DNA of 54,666 nucleotides from Alphaproteobacteria bacterium bin52 (GTDB taxonomy: Bacteria; Pseudomonadota; Alphaproteobacteria; Thalassobaculales; Thalassobaculaceae), in contig MPMT01000027.1 of NCBI GenBank assembly GCA_002238645.1, positions 1 through 54,666 of the forward strand. Reading direction: 5' to 3'. The notes below the pieces were generated by a model, which saw nothing but the letters and a program-made list of their open reading frames with translations, did not search any database and was not told the DNA's origin. The translations under genes and the position numbers were made by a program. This document shows positions 16,193 through 25,221 of this stretch, in pieces (position 1 is the stretch's first letter; the number at the start of each line of letters is the position of its first letter).

Positions 16193-17017
16193 ATGCTCGC
16201 GACCGTTGTGCCGGTCGAGGACCTGGCGGCCCGGATTCCGGACGGCGCCACCGTGGCGCTTCCGCCGGACTACGGCTACTGCGCGCTCGGTGCGGTTCAT
16301 GCCCTGATCAGGCGCGGAGCGCGCCGTCTCAGGCTGCTCGGGGTCCCGGCCATCGGGTTCCAGGGCGACATGCTGATCGGAGCGGGCTGCGTCGAGACGG
16401 TCGAAACCGCGGCGATGACCTTGTCGGAGTACGGCCTGTGCCCGCGGTTCACGGCCGCGGTCAAGGCCGGGACCATCACCGTCGTCGACTCGACCTGTCC
16501 GGCCATTCACGCCGCGCTGCAGGCGGCCGAGAAGGCGATCCCGTTCATTCCGCTGCGCGGCCTGATCGGCTCCGACATCCTGGCGCGGCGCGAAGACTGG
16601 AAGGTGATCGACAACCCGTTTGCGCCGGGAGACCCGGTGGTGCTGCTTCCGGCCCTGTGCCCGGACGTCGCCCTGTTCCACGCGCCCATGGCCGACCGTT
16701 TCGGCAATGTCTGGGTCGGGGTGCGCCGCGAGCAGATGCTGATGGCCCATGCGGCCGCCAGCACCTTCGTGACCGTCGAGCGCATCGTTGACGGCAACCT
16801 GATGGACGACGAACGGACCAAGGCGGGCACAATCCCGGGCCTCTACGTGACCGCGCTCGCCGAGGCCGAGCGCGGGGCATGGCCGATGGGGATCCCGGGC
16901 GGCTACGAGCCTGACCAGGCACACCTCGCGCGCTACGCCGAGCTGGCCCGCACCGAGGAGGGTTTCGCCGCATGGCTCGAGGCCACGGTGATGACGCGGC
17001 CCGCGGCGGCGGAGTGA
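16193..17017 (+). CDS. Class I CoA-transferase-like enzyme, alpha subunit
   Basis: A 274-residue subunit of the family-I CoA-transferase fold (GctA/IpdA-like). DGATVALPPDYGYCALGAVHALIRRGARRLRLLGVPAIG, ETAAMTLSEYGLCPRF and PLRGLIGSDIL are typical. It pairs with the next gene. Relatives transfer CoA between acids or, in the Ipd branch, hydrolyse a ring of steroid-derived CoA esters. Start at ATG 16193 is chosen over 16163 because GGAGG lies 7 bases upstream. Only 111 bases separate it from the divergent ThDP enzyme gene, a likely shared control region. Confidence 0.85.
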   Translation: MLATVVPVEDLAARIPDGATVALPPDYGYCALGAVHALIRRGARRLRLLGVPAIGFQGDMLIGAGCVETVETAAMTLSEYGLCPRFTAAVKAGTITVVDSTCPAIHAALQAAEKAIPFIPLRGLIGSDILARREDWKVIDNPFAPGDPVVLLPALCPDVALFHAPMADRFGNVWVGVRREQMLMAHAAASTFVTVERIVDGNLMDDERTKAGTIPGLYVTALAEAERGAWPMGIPGGYEPDQAHLARYAELARTEEGFAAWLEATVMTRPAAAE

Positions 17018-17021
17018 CCCG

Positions 17022-17759
17022 ATGGGGCCGAGGCCCGAAGAGGTCCTGATCACAGCGATCGCCGGCATGCTCGAGGGGCTCGGTCACATCGCGGTCGGTG
17101 CGTCGTCCCCGATCCCCGGGGCGGCGGCGCTGCTGGCGCGCGAACGCAGCGCCGGCACGACCCGGGTGTCGATCCTCGGCAGCGAGCGCAACAACTTCTT
17201 CACCGACGGCGGCAAGGAACTGTTTGACTGCGCCGGGCAGGGCCGGATCGACGCGTTCTTCCTCTCCGGCGCCCAGATCGACGGCGCCGCCAACGTGAAT
17301 CTGGTCTCCATCGGCGATCCCGATCGGCCGAAGGCGCGGTTTCCCGGCTCCTTCGGTTCGGGCTACCTCTACTTCGTGGTCCCGAGGGTCATCCTGTTCC
17401 GCCTCGAGCACACGCCGCGCACCCTGGTCGAGCGGGTGGATTTCATCAGCGCACCCGGGTTTTCCGAGGACGGTGTCTACCGGCCCGGCGGACCCCACAA
17501 GCTGATCACCGATCGCTGCCTGTTCGACGTCGACCGGGACCGGCGCCGCTTCCGGCTCGAAAGCGTGCATCCGGGGCACACCCTCGACGAGATCGTGGAA
17601 CAGACCGGGTTCGACTTTGACATCCCGCCTGGCGGGGTGCCGGAGACACCGGTGCCCGACGATGACACCCTGGAGGTGATCCGCACCCGGGTCGCAGGAC
17701 AGATCGCGGAGATCTACCCGGACTTTGCGGCCCGGGTGTTCGCAACCCCGACGCACTAG
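17022..17759 (+). CDS. Class I CoA-transferase-like enzyme, beta subunit
   Basis: A 245-residue partner of the preceding subunit; ATG 17022 lies 4 bases after its stop. PRPEEVLITAIAGML, HIAVGASSPIPGAAALLAR, DAFFLSGAQIDGAANVNLVSIG and FPGSFGSGYLYFVVPR match the beta chains of the GctB/IpdB type. The usual SENG motif with the catalytic Glu of true transferases is replaced by a divergent LGSERNNFFTDG, so a hydrolase-like (IpdAB) rather than transferase activity is possible. LEHTPRTLVERVDFISAPGF is the conserved C-terminal block. Confidence 0.85.
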   Translation: MGPRPEEVLITAIAGMLEGLGHIAVGASSPIPGAAALLARERSAGTTRVSILGSERNNFFTDGGKELFDCAGQGRIDAFFLSGAQIDGAANVNLVSIGDPDRPKARFPGSFGSGYLYFVVPRVILFRLEHTPRTLVERVDFISAPGFSEDGVYRPGGPHKLITDRCLFDVDRDRRRFRLESVHPGHTLDEIVEQTGFDFDIPPGGVPETPVPDDDTLEVIRTRVAGQIAEIYPDFAARVFATPTH

Positions 17760-17774
17760 TACCCGGAGACCGCA

Positions 17775-18992
17775 ATGACGGACAAGGAGACGGCCGGCGC
17801 GCTCGCCGGGCTGAAGGTGATCGACTGCACCCGGGTCCTTGGCGGGCCCTACTGCACCCAGATGCTCGGTGACCAGGGGGCCGAGATCATCAAGATCGAG
17901 CCGCCGCAGGGCGACGAGGTCCGGGACTGGGGGCCGCCGTTCGACGGCGAGGACGCGGCGTATTTCATCGGGGTGAACCGGAACAAGCGTTCGATCGGCC
18001 TCGACCTGGCGCGCGAGCAGGGCCGCGAGGTCCTGCTGCGGCTGCTCGAGGGCGCCGACGTGCTGGTCGAGAACTACAAGACCGGCTCGATGGAACGCTG
18101 GGGACTCGGCTACCGGGAGGTGCTGAGCCGGAAGTTCCCGCGGCTCGTGCACTGCCGGATCTCGGGCTTTGGCGCCGACGGCCCCTACGGCGGGTTTCCC
18201 GGCTACGACGGCATCATCCAGGCAATGGTCGGACATTTCTCGGTCAACGGCGCGCCCGAGAGCGGACCGACCAGGATCGGGCTCGCGATGGTCGACATCG
18301 GCACCGGGCTGTATGCCGGCAACGCCATCCTGATGGCGCTGCTGGAACGCGAACGCTCGGGGCGCGGCCAGTTCCTCGACCTGACGCTGTATGACTGCGG
18401 TCTCGCGCTGATGCACCCGCACGTGATCAACTACCAGGTCTCCGGCGGCGTGGTCCCGCGACTGACCGGCAATCCGCATCCCAACATCGCGCCCTACGAC
18501 CTGTTCGAGACCGCGACCTGCAAGATCTTCGTCGCCGGCGGCAACGACCGCGCCTGGCAGCGGCTGTGCGCGGAGCTTGGCCGCGAGGAACTCGGCCGCG
18601 ACCCGCGCTTTGCCACCAACGCCGACCGGCAGGCAAACCGCGACGCGCTCAAGCGGGAACTCGAGGGCGTGCTGGCCGGGGTCGACGGCGAGGAGCTGTG
18701 CACCAGGCTGCTCGCCGCCGGACTGCCGATCGGGCCGGTTCGGGACACCGCCGAGGTCATGGCGCACCCGCACACGGCGCACCGCGGCATGCGTGTCGAA
18801 CGCGACGGGTACGTGAACTGGGGCCTGCCGCTGAAATTCTCGCGCACCCCGGGATCGGTGCGCCGGACCCCGCCCCGGTTCGGAGAGCACGGACGCGAGA
18901 TCCTGCACGAGCACGGATTTGCGGACGACCAGATCAGCAGCCTTGCCGAGGACGGTATCCTGGTCGAGACCCGGCGGCGCCCGGGGACCTGA
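17775..18992 (+). CDS. CaiB/BaiF (class III) CoA-transferase
   Basis: A 405-residue formyl-CoA/carnitine-CoA transferase family protein. LKVIDCTRVLGGPYCTQMLGDQGAEIIKIEPP is the family start; NRNKRSIGLDL and DVLVENYKTGSMERWGL follow. The catalytic Asp is in AMVDIGTGLYAGNAIL. It transfers CoA between carboxylic acids through an aspartyl-CoA intermediate and works as an interlocked dimer. It lies 15 bases after the two-subunit enzyme, so all three probably form one transcript. Acceptor acid unknown. Confidence 0.92.
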   Translation: MTDKETAGALAGLKVIDCTRVLGGPYCTQMLGDQGAEIIKIEPPQGDEVRDWGPPFDGEDAAYFIGVNRNKRSIGLDLAREQGREVLLRLLEGADVLVENYKTGSMERWGLGYREVLSRKFPRLVHCRISGFGADGPYGGFPGYDGIIQAMVGHFSVNGAPESGPTRIGLAMVDIGTGLYAGNAILMALLERERSGRGQFLDLTLYDCGLALMHPHVINYQVSGGVVPRLTGNPHPNIAPYDLFETATCKIFVAGGNDRAWQRLCAELGREELGRDPRFATNADRQANRDALKRELEGVLAGVDGEELCTRLLAAGLPIGPVRDTAEVMAHPHTAHRGMRVERDGYVNWGLPLKFSRTPGSVRRTPPRFGEHGREILHEHGFADDQISSLAEDGILVETRRRPGT

Positions 18993-19109
18993 AACAGTCG
19001 GGACCTTCACCCGGCGACATTTCACCAGTCTGCCCGGCGCACCATCCGATCGACACAAGTCCCGAACAGCCGCGTGACAGCGCTGCCGGACCCGTGGCAT
19101 GCTCACCAG

Positions 19110-19439
19110 ATGCAGAGGAACTTCACGGCCCGCGGACACCACGACATGGGCGGCCTGGAAGCCGGCGCCATCGACCAGGAGGCGCATGACTACGCCCTGT
19201 GGGAGCGTCGGGTCGACGCGCTGATGATGCTGCTGAGCGGCCCGCGGCGCATCATGACGGTCGACCAGCTTCGCAAGGGCATCGAGGCCCTGCCTCCGGA
19301 TGCCTACGACAGCATGACCTACTACGAGCGCTGGATTGCGTCGCTGACCAACGCGCTGCTCGATGCCGGCGTGCTCACCACCGAGGAACTGGGCGCAAGG
19401 ATGGCGCGGGTCTCGGCGCGCGGTCCGGAGGCGGAATGA
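19110..19439 (+). CDS. Nitrile hydratase beta N-terminal half / thiocyanate hydrolase ScnB-like
   Basis: A 109-residue protein matching only the N-terminal helical half of nitrile hydratase beta chains: HHDMGGLEAG, YALWERRVDALMMLL, and MTYYERWIASLTNALLDAGVLTTEEL, whose YYERW holds the conserved active-site Arg. In thiocyanate hydrolase this half is a separate chain (ScnB). ATG 19110 is preferred over GTG 19074 because family proteins begin shortly before HDxGG. The TGA overlaps the ATG of the next gene (ATGA), so the two halves should be made in equal amounts. Confidence 0.85.
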   Translation: MQRNFTARGHHDMGGLEAGAIDQEAHDYALWERRVDALMMLLSGPRRIMTVDQLRKGIEALPPDAYDSMTYYERWIASLTNALLDAGVLTTEELGARMARVSARGPEAE

Positions 19440-19750
19440 GCCGGTTTGCGGTCGGAGACCGGGTCAGGGTCCACGACCTGTGGCCTCCGACGCCGCCGGC
19501 GCACGTGCGGACCCCGCACTACGTGCGCGGTCACGTCGGGGTGGTGGAGCGGATCTGCGGGACTTTCGGCAATCCGGAGGAACTGGCGTTCGGACGGCGC
19601 GGCGCATCGTACGAAACCCTCTACCGGGTCCGGTTCCGCCAGGCCGACCTGTGGCCGGGCTACGACGGTCCCGGGACCGACCACATCGAGATCGAGATCT
19701 ACGAGTTCTGGCTGTCCCCCGCGGGCAGTGAGCCGGAGAGCGCAGGATGA
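19436..19750 (+). CDS. Nitrile hydratase beta C-terminal half / thiocyanate hydrolase ScnA-like
   Basis: A 104-residue protein equal to the SH3-like C-terminal barrel of nitrile hydratase beta: FAVGDRVRV, HVRTPHYVRGHVGVVERICG with conserved Arg residues, YRVRFRQADLWPGY and HIEIEIYEFWLSPA. Thiocyanate hydrolase has the same piece as its small ScnA chain. It overlaps the upstream half-beta gene by 4 bases and the downstream alpha gene by 4 bases (ATGA both times). The intact reading frames and conserved motifs argue that the split is natural and not a frameshift in one beta gene. Confidence 0.87.
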   Translation: MSRFAVGDRVRVHDLWPPTPPAHVRTPHYVRGHVGVVERICGTFGNPEELAFGRRGASYETLYRVRFRQADLWPGYDGPGTDHIEIEIYEFWLSPAGSEPESAG

Positions 19751-20379
19751 GCCACACCCACGACCACGAACACGCGCAGCCACGGCCCGACCTGGACGAT
19801 ACCATGACCTACTACCGGGTGATGGAGGAGGCGGTTCGCTCGCTGCTGATCGAGAAGGGAATCGTCACCGCCGACGAGGTCCGGCGCGAGGTCGAGAACA
19901 TGGACGCGCGCACTCCCGCCAACGGTGCGCAGGTTGTCGCCCGAGCCTGGGTCGACTCCGACTTCCGCAGCCGGCTTGTCGCGAACCCGAAACAGGCGAT
20001 CGGCGAGATCGGGCACGATATCGGCCCGATGCACCTGGTGGTGCTCGAGAACACGCCCGGGGTGCACAACGTCGTGGTCTGCACGCTGTGTTCCTGCTAC
20101 CCGCGCTGGCTGCTCGGCCGGCCCCCGGACTGGTACAAGAGCCGGGCCTACCGCTCGCGAGTGGTCCGCGAGCCGCGCGCGGTGCTGCGGGAGTTCGGTA
20201 CCGAGATCGCCGATGACCGCGAGGTCAGGGTGCATGATTCCACTGCCGACATGCGCTACCTGGTGCTGCCGATGCGACCTGACGGCACCGACGGCCTTTC
20301 GCAGGCCGAGCTCGCGGCCCTGGTGGGACGGGACTCGATGATCGGCGTGACCGAGGTGGTGCCGCCGCTTCGCGTCTGA
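19747..20379 (+). CDS. Nitrile hydratase alpha / thiocyanate hydrolase ScnC-like, cobalt type
   Basis: A 210-residue catalytic subunit. The metal claw CTLCSC is at residues 112-117; Thr at position 113 marks the cobalt type (iron types have Ser), with Cys115 and Cys117 expected to be oxidised to sulfinic and sulfenic acids. [42 protein letters not shown] and GRDSMIGV are family blocks. The N-terminus [10 protein letters not shown] is His-rich and could hold metal. Reaction: hydration of a nitrile to amide, or of thiocyanate to carbonyl sulfide and ammonia. No activator/cobalt-insertion gene is seen nearby. Confidence 0.92.
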   Translation: MSHTHDHEHAQPRPDLDDTMTYYRVMEEAVRSLLIEKGIVTADEVRREVENMDARTPANGAQVVARAWVDSDFRSRLVANPKQAIGEIGHDIGPMHLVVLENTPGVHNVVVCTLCSCYPRWLLGRPPDWYKSRAYRSRVVREPRAVLREFGTEIADDREVRVHDSTADMRYLVLPMRPDGTDGLSQAELAALVGRDSMIGVTEVVPPLRV

Positions 20380-20393
20380 CCACCGCCAGACGC

Positions 20394-20422
20394 TTGCTTT
20401 TGCGGGCGTCGGGCGCTATCCA
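20394..20422 (+). promoter_or_regulatory. Candidate promoter of the rpsB superoperon
   Basis: TTGCTT (20394-20399) and TATCCA (20417-20422) are separated by 17 bases, in the 154-base gap before rpsB. The remaining leader of about 105 bases is GC-rich and could hold the S2-binding element that regulates rpsB-tsf in many bacteria, but I cannot delimit it. Confidence 0.35.
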
Positions 20423-20533
20423 CCCGTTCACCCTACCACGCACGCGAGCACGCGCCGGTCCACGCATGCGGATCCGCGCTCCGGTGGCTCATCCGAGCCG
20501 CGCTCGCGGAGGCTGAACCGGAGAAGCGAGACG

Positions 20534-21352
20534 ATGTCTGTTGCAGCAACCTTCACCATGCGCCAGCTGCTCGAGGCCGGCGTGCACTTCGGGCACCACA
20601 CACGGCGCTGGAACCCGAAGATGGAGCCCTACATCTACGGGGTCCGCAACAACACCCACATCATGGACCTGCGCCAGTCGGTGCCGATGCTGCACCGAGG
20701 GCTCGAGGCGATCCGCGATGTGGCTGCCGGTGGCGGCCGGGTGCTGCTGGTCGGCACCAAGCGCCAGGCGGCCGACACCATTTCGGAAACCGCGCAGCGC
20801 ACCGGCCAGTACTTCGTCAACCATCGCTGGCTGGGCGGCATGCTCACCAACTGGAAGACGATTTCCAACTCGATCAAGCGCCTGAAGGACCTGGAAGAGC
20901 AGCTCGGCAGCGAAACACAGGGGCTGACCAAGAAGGAACTGCTGAACCTGACCCGCGAACGCGACAAGCTCGACCGCGCACTCGGCGGCATCAAGGAAAT
21001 GGGCGCGCTTCCGGACATCCTGTTCGTCATCGACACCAACCGCGAGCAACTGGCGATCCGCGAGGCGGTCAAGCTGCAGATCCCCGTGGTCGCGATCCTC
21101 GACAGCAACAGCGACCCCGAGGGCATTACCTTCCCCATTCCCGGCAACGACGATGCCATGCGCGCAATCGCGCTCTACTGCGACCTGGTCGGAACCGCGA
21201 TCCTGCATGGATTGCAGGAGGAACAGATCGCCGCCGGCCGGGATATCGGCGAGTCGGAGGAAGGTCCGGTCGAGGCCGGACTTGCTGCAGACGAGGACGA
21301 CGCGGCCGGGGAGGCCGAGGGCGAACCGGAAACACAGGCAGCTTCTGAGTGA
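20534..21352 (+). CDS. rpsB: Ribosomal protein S2
   Basis: A 272-residue small-subunit protein. [64 protein letters not shown] and [25 protein letters not shown] are diagnostic. It is about 30 residues longer than the E. coli protein because of an acidic C-terminal tail (from GESEEGP on), a common alphaproteobacterial extension. First gene of the long superoperon; GGAGAAG precedes ATG 20534. Confidence 0.98.
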   Translation: MSVAATFTMRQLLEAGVHFGHHTRRWNPKMEPYIYGVRNNTHIMDLRQSVPMLHRGLEAIRDVAAGGGRVLLVGTKRQAADTISETAQRTGQYFVNHRWLGGMLTNWKTISNSIKRLKDLEEQLGSETQGLTKKELLNLTRERDKLDRALGGIKEMGALPDILFVIDTNREQLAIREAVKLQIPVVAILDSNSDPEGITFPIPGNDDAMRAIALYCDLVGTAILHGLQEEQIAAGRDIGESEEGPVEAGLAADEDDAAGEAEGEPETQAASE

Positions 21353-21363
21353 TGAGGACGGAC

Positions 21364-22287
21364 ATGGGCGTGATCACGGCAGGACAGGTCAAGGAACTGC
21401 GCGGGAAGACCGGCGCGGGGATGATGGACTGCAAGCGGGCGCTGACCGAAAGTGGCGGAGACATCGAGGCGGCCGTCGACTGGCTGCGCAAGAAGGGCCT
21501 TTCGGCGGCGGCGAAGAAGGCCGGCCGCGTCGCGGCCGAGGGCGTGGTGGCCATGGCAGCCGGCAATGGCGCCGGAGCACTGATCGAGGTCAACTCCGAG
21601 ACCGACTTCGTCTCGCGCAACGAGGCGTTCCAGGACTTCGCCACCACCCTGGCGTCGATGGTGCTCGAGTCCGGCGAGGATCTCGATGCGCTCGTCGGCC
21701 GGCGCTACCCGGGCGAGGAGCGGACGGTGGGCGAGCAGCTTACCCACAACATCGCCACCATCGGCGAGAACATGTCGCTCAGGCGCGCGGTTCGCCTCAG
21801 GGTTGACCAGGGGGTGATATGCCCCTACCTGCACAACGCGGTCGCACCGGGGCTCGGCAAGATCGGTGTGCTGGTGGCGCTGCGTTCCGCTGCCGATCCG
21901 CAGGTGCTTCAGCCCCTGGGCAAGCAGATCGCGATGCACGTCGCGGCGACCGGGCCTCGGAGTGTCGATGTCAGCGATCTTGACCCGATGCTCGTCGAAC
22001 GCGAGCGCACGATCCTGATGGAACAGGCCGAGGCCTCGGGGCGGCCGGTGGCGATTGTCGAGAAGATGGTCGAGGGCCGGTTGCGCAAGTTCTACAAGGA
22101 GGTTGTGCTGCTGGAGCAGGCCTTCGTCATCGACAACGAGACCCCGGTCGGGAAGGTGCTGGTGCAGGCCTCGAAGGATGCCGGGACCCCGATCGAAGTC
22201 GCCGGTTTCCGGCGGTTCGTGCTCGGCGAGGGCATCGAACGGGAGGACAAGGACTTTGCGGCGGAGGTCGCGGCACAGCTCGGATGA
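21364..22287 (+). CDS. tsf: Elongation factor Ts
   Basis: A 307-residue guanine-nucleotide exchange factor for EF-Tu. [42 protein letters not shown] is the UBA-like N-terminal domain; [18 protein letters not shown] contains the TDFV contact motif; [10 protein letters not shown] and the C-terminal block are typical. Possible starts lie at 21349 and 21352, but MGVITAGQ at 21364 fits the family and has GAGGACGG upstream. It begins 11 bases after rpsB. Confidence 0.97.
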   Translation: MGVITAGQVKELRGKTGAGMMDCKRALTESGGDIEAAVDWLRKKGLSAAAKKAGRVAAEGVVAMAAGNGAGALIEVNSETDFVSRNEAFQDFATTLASMVLESGEDLDALVGRRYPGEERTVGEQLTHNIATIGENMSLRRAVRLRVDQGVICPYLHNAVAPGLGKIGVLVALRSAADPQVLQPLGKQIAMHVAATGPRSVDVSDLDPMLVERERTILMEQAEASGRPVAIVEKMVEGRLRKFYKEVVLLEQAFVIDNETPVGKVLVQASKDAGTPIEVAGFRRFVLGEGIEREDKDFAAEVAAQLG

Positions 22288-22331
22288 GCCGTGACCCCAT
22301 GTCGTGCCGCTGACTGCGCGGAGACCTGCGC

Positions 22332-23087
22332 ATGGAACATCCGACCGCTCGTCCACTCTACCGACGGGTGCTGCTGAAGATTTCCGGTGAGGCGCTGATG
22401 GGAGACCGGGGCTTCGGCCTCGATCCCGACACGGTAAGCCGGATCGCCGGCGAGATCGCCTCGGTGGTGGCAGCAGGTGTCGAGGTCTGCGTCGTGATCG
22501 GCGGCGGCAACATCGTGCGCGGGGTGTCGATGGCAGCCGGCGGCATGGAACGGGCTACCGGCGACTACATGGGCATGCTGGCGACGGTCATGAACGCGCT
22601 CGCCATGCAGAACGCGCTTGAGTCGAGCGGCATCCAGACCCGGGTACAGTCGGCCCTGCCGATCTCCGCGGTCTGCGAGCCCTACATTCGCCGGCGTGCC
22701 GTGCGCCACATGCAGAAGCAGCGCGTGGTGATCTTTGCCGCCGGCACCGGCAACCCGTTTTTCACGACCGACACGGCAGCCGCGCTGCGCGCCTCGGAGA
22801 TGGGGTGCGACGCGCTGCTCAAGGCAACCAAGGTCGACGGGGTCTACGACGCCGATCCGGCGCAGTCGGACAGTGCCAGTCGCTATGACCGGCTCAGCTA
22901 CATGACGGTGCTGTCGCGCGACCTGAAGGTGATGGACGCGTCGGCCATTTCTCTGGCCCGCGAGAACGGAATTCCGATTTTGGTGTTTTCGATTAACAAT
23001 GTCGGTGCCTTCGCCGACGTCATTCGCGGCGAGGGGCGATACACGATCATTACCGGAGACACCGACGATGGCCGAACCGGACCTTGA
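22332..23087 (+). CDS. pyrH: UMP kinase
   Basis: A 251-residue amino-acid-kinase-fold enzyme making UDP from UMP and ATP, the entry to pyrimidine nucleotides and UDP-sugars. [64 protein letters not shown] and [13 protein letters not shown] are present. The frr start lies 20 bases inside its 3' end. Confidence 0.98.
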   Translation: MEHPTARPLYRRVLLKISGEALMGDRGFGLDPDTVSRIAGEIASVVAAGVEVCVVIGGGNIVRGVSMAAGGMERATGDYMGMLATVMNALAMQNALESSGIQTRVQSALPISAVCEPYIRRRAVRHMQKQRVVIFAAGTGNPFFTTDTAAALRASEMGCDALLKATKVDGVYDADPAQSDSASRYDRLSYMTVLSRDLKVMDASAISLARENGIPILVFSINNVGAFADVIRGEGRYTIITGDTDDGRTGP

Positions 23088-23625
23088 TGACATAGAACGC
23101 CGGATGGATGGAGCACTGGCGGCGCTGCGCCGCGAATTCGCCGGTTTGCGGACCGGCCGGGCCTCGGCCCAGCTGCTCGAACCCATGATGGTCGAGGCCT
23201 ACGGCGCCACCATGCCGATCACCCAGCTTGCAACCGTCAACGTGCCCGAGCCGCGAATGCTCTCGGTTCAGGTGTGGGACCGCGGCAACGTGAAGGCGGT
23301 CGAACGCGCGATCCGGGTGTCCGACCTCGGGCTGAACCCGCAGGTCGACGGCCAGCTGCTGCGCATCCCCCTGCCCGACCTGTCGGAAGAGCGGCGCCGG
23401 GAACTGACGAAGGTTGCAGGACGCTACGCCGAGGGCGCGCGGGTCGCGGTGCGCAACGTGCGTCGTGACGGCGTCGAGTCCGTCCGCAGGCTGGAGAAGG
23501 ACGGTGAGCTGAGCCAGGATGATCGCCACCTCTACGAGGAGGAGATCCAGAGCCTGACCGACGATCACATCGGCCAGATCGACCAGATGCTCAGCACCAA
23601 GGAAACCGAAATCATGCATGTCTAG
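23068..23625 (+). CDS. frr: Ribosome recycling factor
   Basis: A 185-residue protein that, with EF-G, splits the post-termination ribosome. [53 protein letters not shown] and [19 protein letters not shown] are diagnostic; the long coiled-coil arm covers both ends. ATG 23068 is an internal choice in a longer frame: it matches the family N-terminus and is preceded by GGAGAC. It overlaps pyrH by 20 bases. Confidence 0.97.
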   Translation: MAEPDLDDIERRMDGALAALRREFAGLRTGRASAQLLEPMMVEAYGATMPITQLATVNVPEPRMLSVQVWDRGNVKAVERAIRVSDLGLNPQVDGQLLRIPLPDLSEERRRELTKVAGRYAEGARVAVRNVRRDGVESVRRLEKDGELSQDDRHLYEEEIQSLTDDHIGQIDQMLSTKETEIMHV

Positions 23626-23642
23626 GTGATGGACGGGTCGAA

Positions 23643-24374
23643 GTGAGCGAAGGTCACGATACTCAGGTCCGGCCGGCGGGCCCCAGGCACGTGGCGATCA
23701 TCATGGACGGCAACGGGCGCTGGGCTCGGGCTCGCGGCCTGCCGCGGGCGATCGGCCACAAGTACGGGGCCGAACGGGTGCGCGAGACGGTGGAATGCGT
23801 GATGGAACACGGCATCCGCCACCTGACCCTGTTCGGGTTCTCGTCGGAAAACTGGAAACGGCCGGACGACGAGATCGCCGACCTCATGGGACTGCTCAAG
23901 CGCTACCTTTCGAAGGAAATGGCGGAACTGCATGCCCGCGGCGTTCGCATCCGGGTGATCGGCGAGCGCCATCGCCTGCCGGTCGACATCGGAGCGCTGA
24001 TCGCCAGGGCCGAACGGCTGACCGCGCTGAACCGGGAACTCGATCTTACCCTCGCACTCAGCTACGGCGGTCGTCGCGCAATTGCGGCCGCGGCGCGTGC
24101 GCTTGCGTGCGAGGTCCGGTCGGGGGTGCTCGAACCGGAGTGCATTGACGAGACCCTGTTCGCTTCCCGGCTCGAGACCCTCGAACTGCCGGACCCCGAC
24201 CTGCTGATCCGGACCTCCGGCGAAATGCGGATCTCGAACTTCATGCTGTGGGAATGCGCCTACTCGGAATTCGTGTTCACCGACGTGCTGTGGCCCGACT
24301 TCTCGCGGGACACGCTGGCGCAGGCGATCGCGGAATTCGGACGGCGCGACCGGCGCTACGGCGCCGCGGTGTGA
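23643..24374 (+). CDS. uppS: Undecaprenyl diphosphate synthase
   Basis: A 243-residue cis-prenyltransferase making the C55 carrier for peptidoglycan and other envelope polymers. HVAIIMDGNGRWARARG has the essential Asp, GHKYGAERVRETVE and LTLFGFSSENWKRP follow, and the C-terminal DLLIRTSGEMRISNFMLWECAYSEFVF is conserved. Start is GTG 23643, 17 bases after frr. Confidence 0.97.
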   Translation: MSEGHDTQVRPAGPRHVAIIMDGNGRWARARGLPRAIGHKYGAERVRETVECVMEHGIRHLTLFGFSSENWKRPDDEIADLMGLLKRYLSKEMAELHARGVRIRVIGERHRLPVDIGALIARAERLTALNRELDLTLALSYGGRRAIAAAARALACEVRSGVLEPECIDETLFASRLETLELPDPDLLIRTSGEMRISNFMLWECAYSEFVFTDVLWPDFSRDTLAQAIAEFGRRDRRYGAAV

Positions 24375-24383
24375 GCCCGGAGC

Positions 24384-25187
24384 GTGCCGGCCCGTTTCGG
24401 TGACTTCACGGCGCGCCTCGTCTCGGCAATCGTGATGGTGCCGCTGCTTGCCGCGGCATTGTGGCAGGGGGGACTGGTGCTGGCGTTGCTGGTTGCCGCG
24501 GTGACCGGTTGCCTGGCGTGGGAATGGAGCCGGATGGCGGGAGCCGGCAGGTGGCTCGCCGCCGCCTGCGCCTGCGCCGGCTGCCTGCCGGTTGCCGCCT
24601 GGCCGCTGCTGCCTGCCGGCGACTGGGGCTGGGTTGCGGCTGCGGCCGGTCTTGCGACCGGCGCCCTCGCGGTCCGGCACCGCCACGGCCTGGTTGTTCT
24701 CGCAGGTCCCGTGGTCGCCGTGGTTCCGGGGGTCGCATTGCTGTGGCTTCGCGGGTTCGAGCCCGGCGGTGCGGTCCTGGTGGCCGGTCTGCTCGGCTGC
24801 GTGGTCGCGACCGATACCGGTGCCTATGCGGCCGGGCGGCTCTTCGGCGGTCCCAGGCTTGCGCCGATGATCAGTCCGAACAAGACCTGGGCCGGGTTCG
24901 CCGGAGGTGTCCTGGCGGGTGCCGCGGGCGGAGGCCTCATGGCCGCGTGGCTTCCCGGCCACGCGAATGTCGCCCTGCTGTGCCTCGCCGGCGCCGGTGT
25001 CGCGGTGGTTTCCCAGGCCGGCGACCTCGGTGAATCGGCGATGAAGCGGCGGTTCGGCGTCAAGGACTCCGGGCGCATGATCCCGGGCCATGGCGGTGTT
25101 CTCGACCGGTGTGACGGGCACATGGCGGCGATCAGCATCGCGGCCGCGCTGGTGTGGCTTGGCGGCAAGCCCCCGGTTCTGTGGTAG
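24384..25187 (+). CDS. cdsA: Phosphatidate cytidylyltransferase
   Basis: A 267-residue integral membrane protein (about 7 hydrophobic segments) that makes CDP-diacylglycerol, precursor of phospholipids. The CdsA signature is at the C-terminus: SQAGDLGESAMKRRFGVKDSG then IPGHGGVLDRCDGH, with the metal-binding Asp residues. TDTGAYAAGRLFGG and ISPNKTWAGF are also typical. Start GTG 24384, 9 bases after uppS. Confidence 0.96.
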   Translation: MPARFGDFTARLVSAIVMVPLLAAALWQGGLVLALLVAAVTGCLAWEWSRMAGAGRWLAAACACAGCLPVAAWPLLPAGDWGWVAAAAGLATGALAVRHRHGLVVLAGPVVAVVPGVALLWLRGFEPGGAVLVAGLLGCVVATDTGAYAAGRLFGGPRLAPMISPNKTWAGFAGGVLAGAAGGGLMAAWLPGHANVALLCLAGAGVAVVSQAGDLGESAMKRRFGVKDSGRMIPGHGGVLDRCDGHMAAISIAAALVWLGGKPPVLW

Positions 25188-25221
25188 GGTGACTCGCGGG
25201 CGAACATGACCCGGACGGGGA

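Noticed and set aside
16545..19187. 880-residue minus-strand open frame
   Set aside because: Antisense to the CoA-transferase genes, which carry clear family motifs; no motif of its own.
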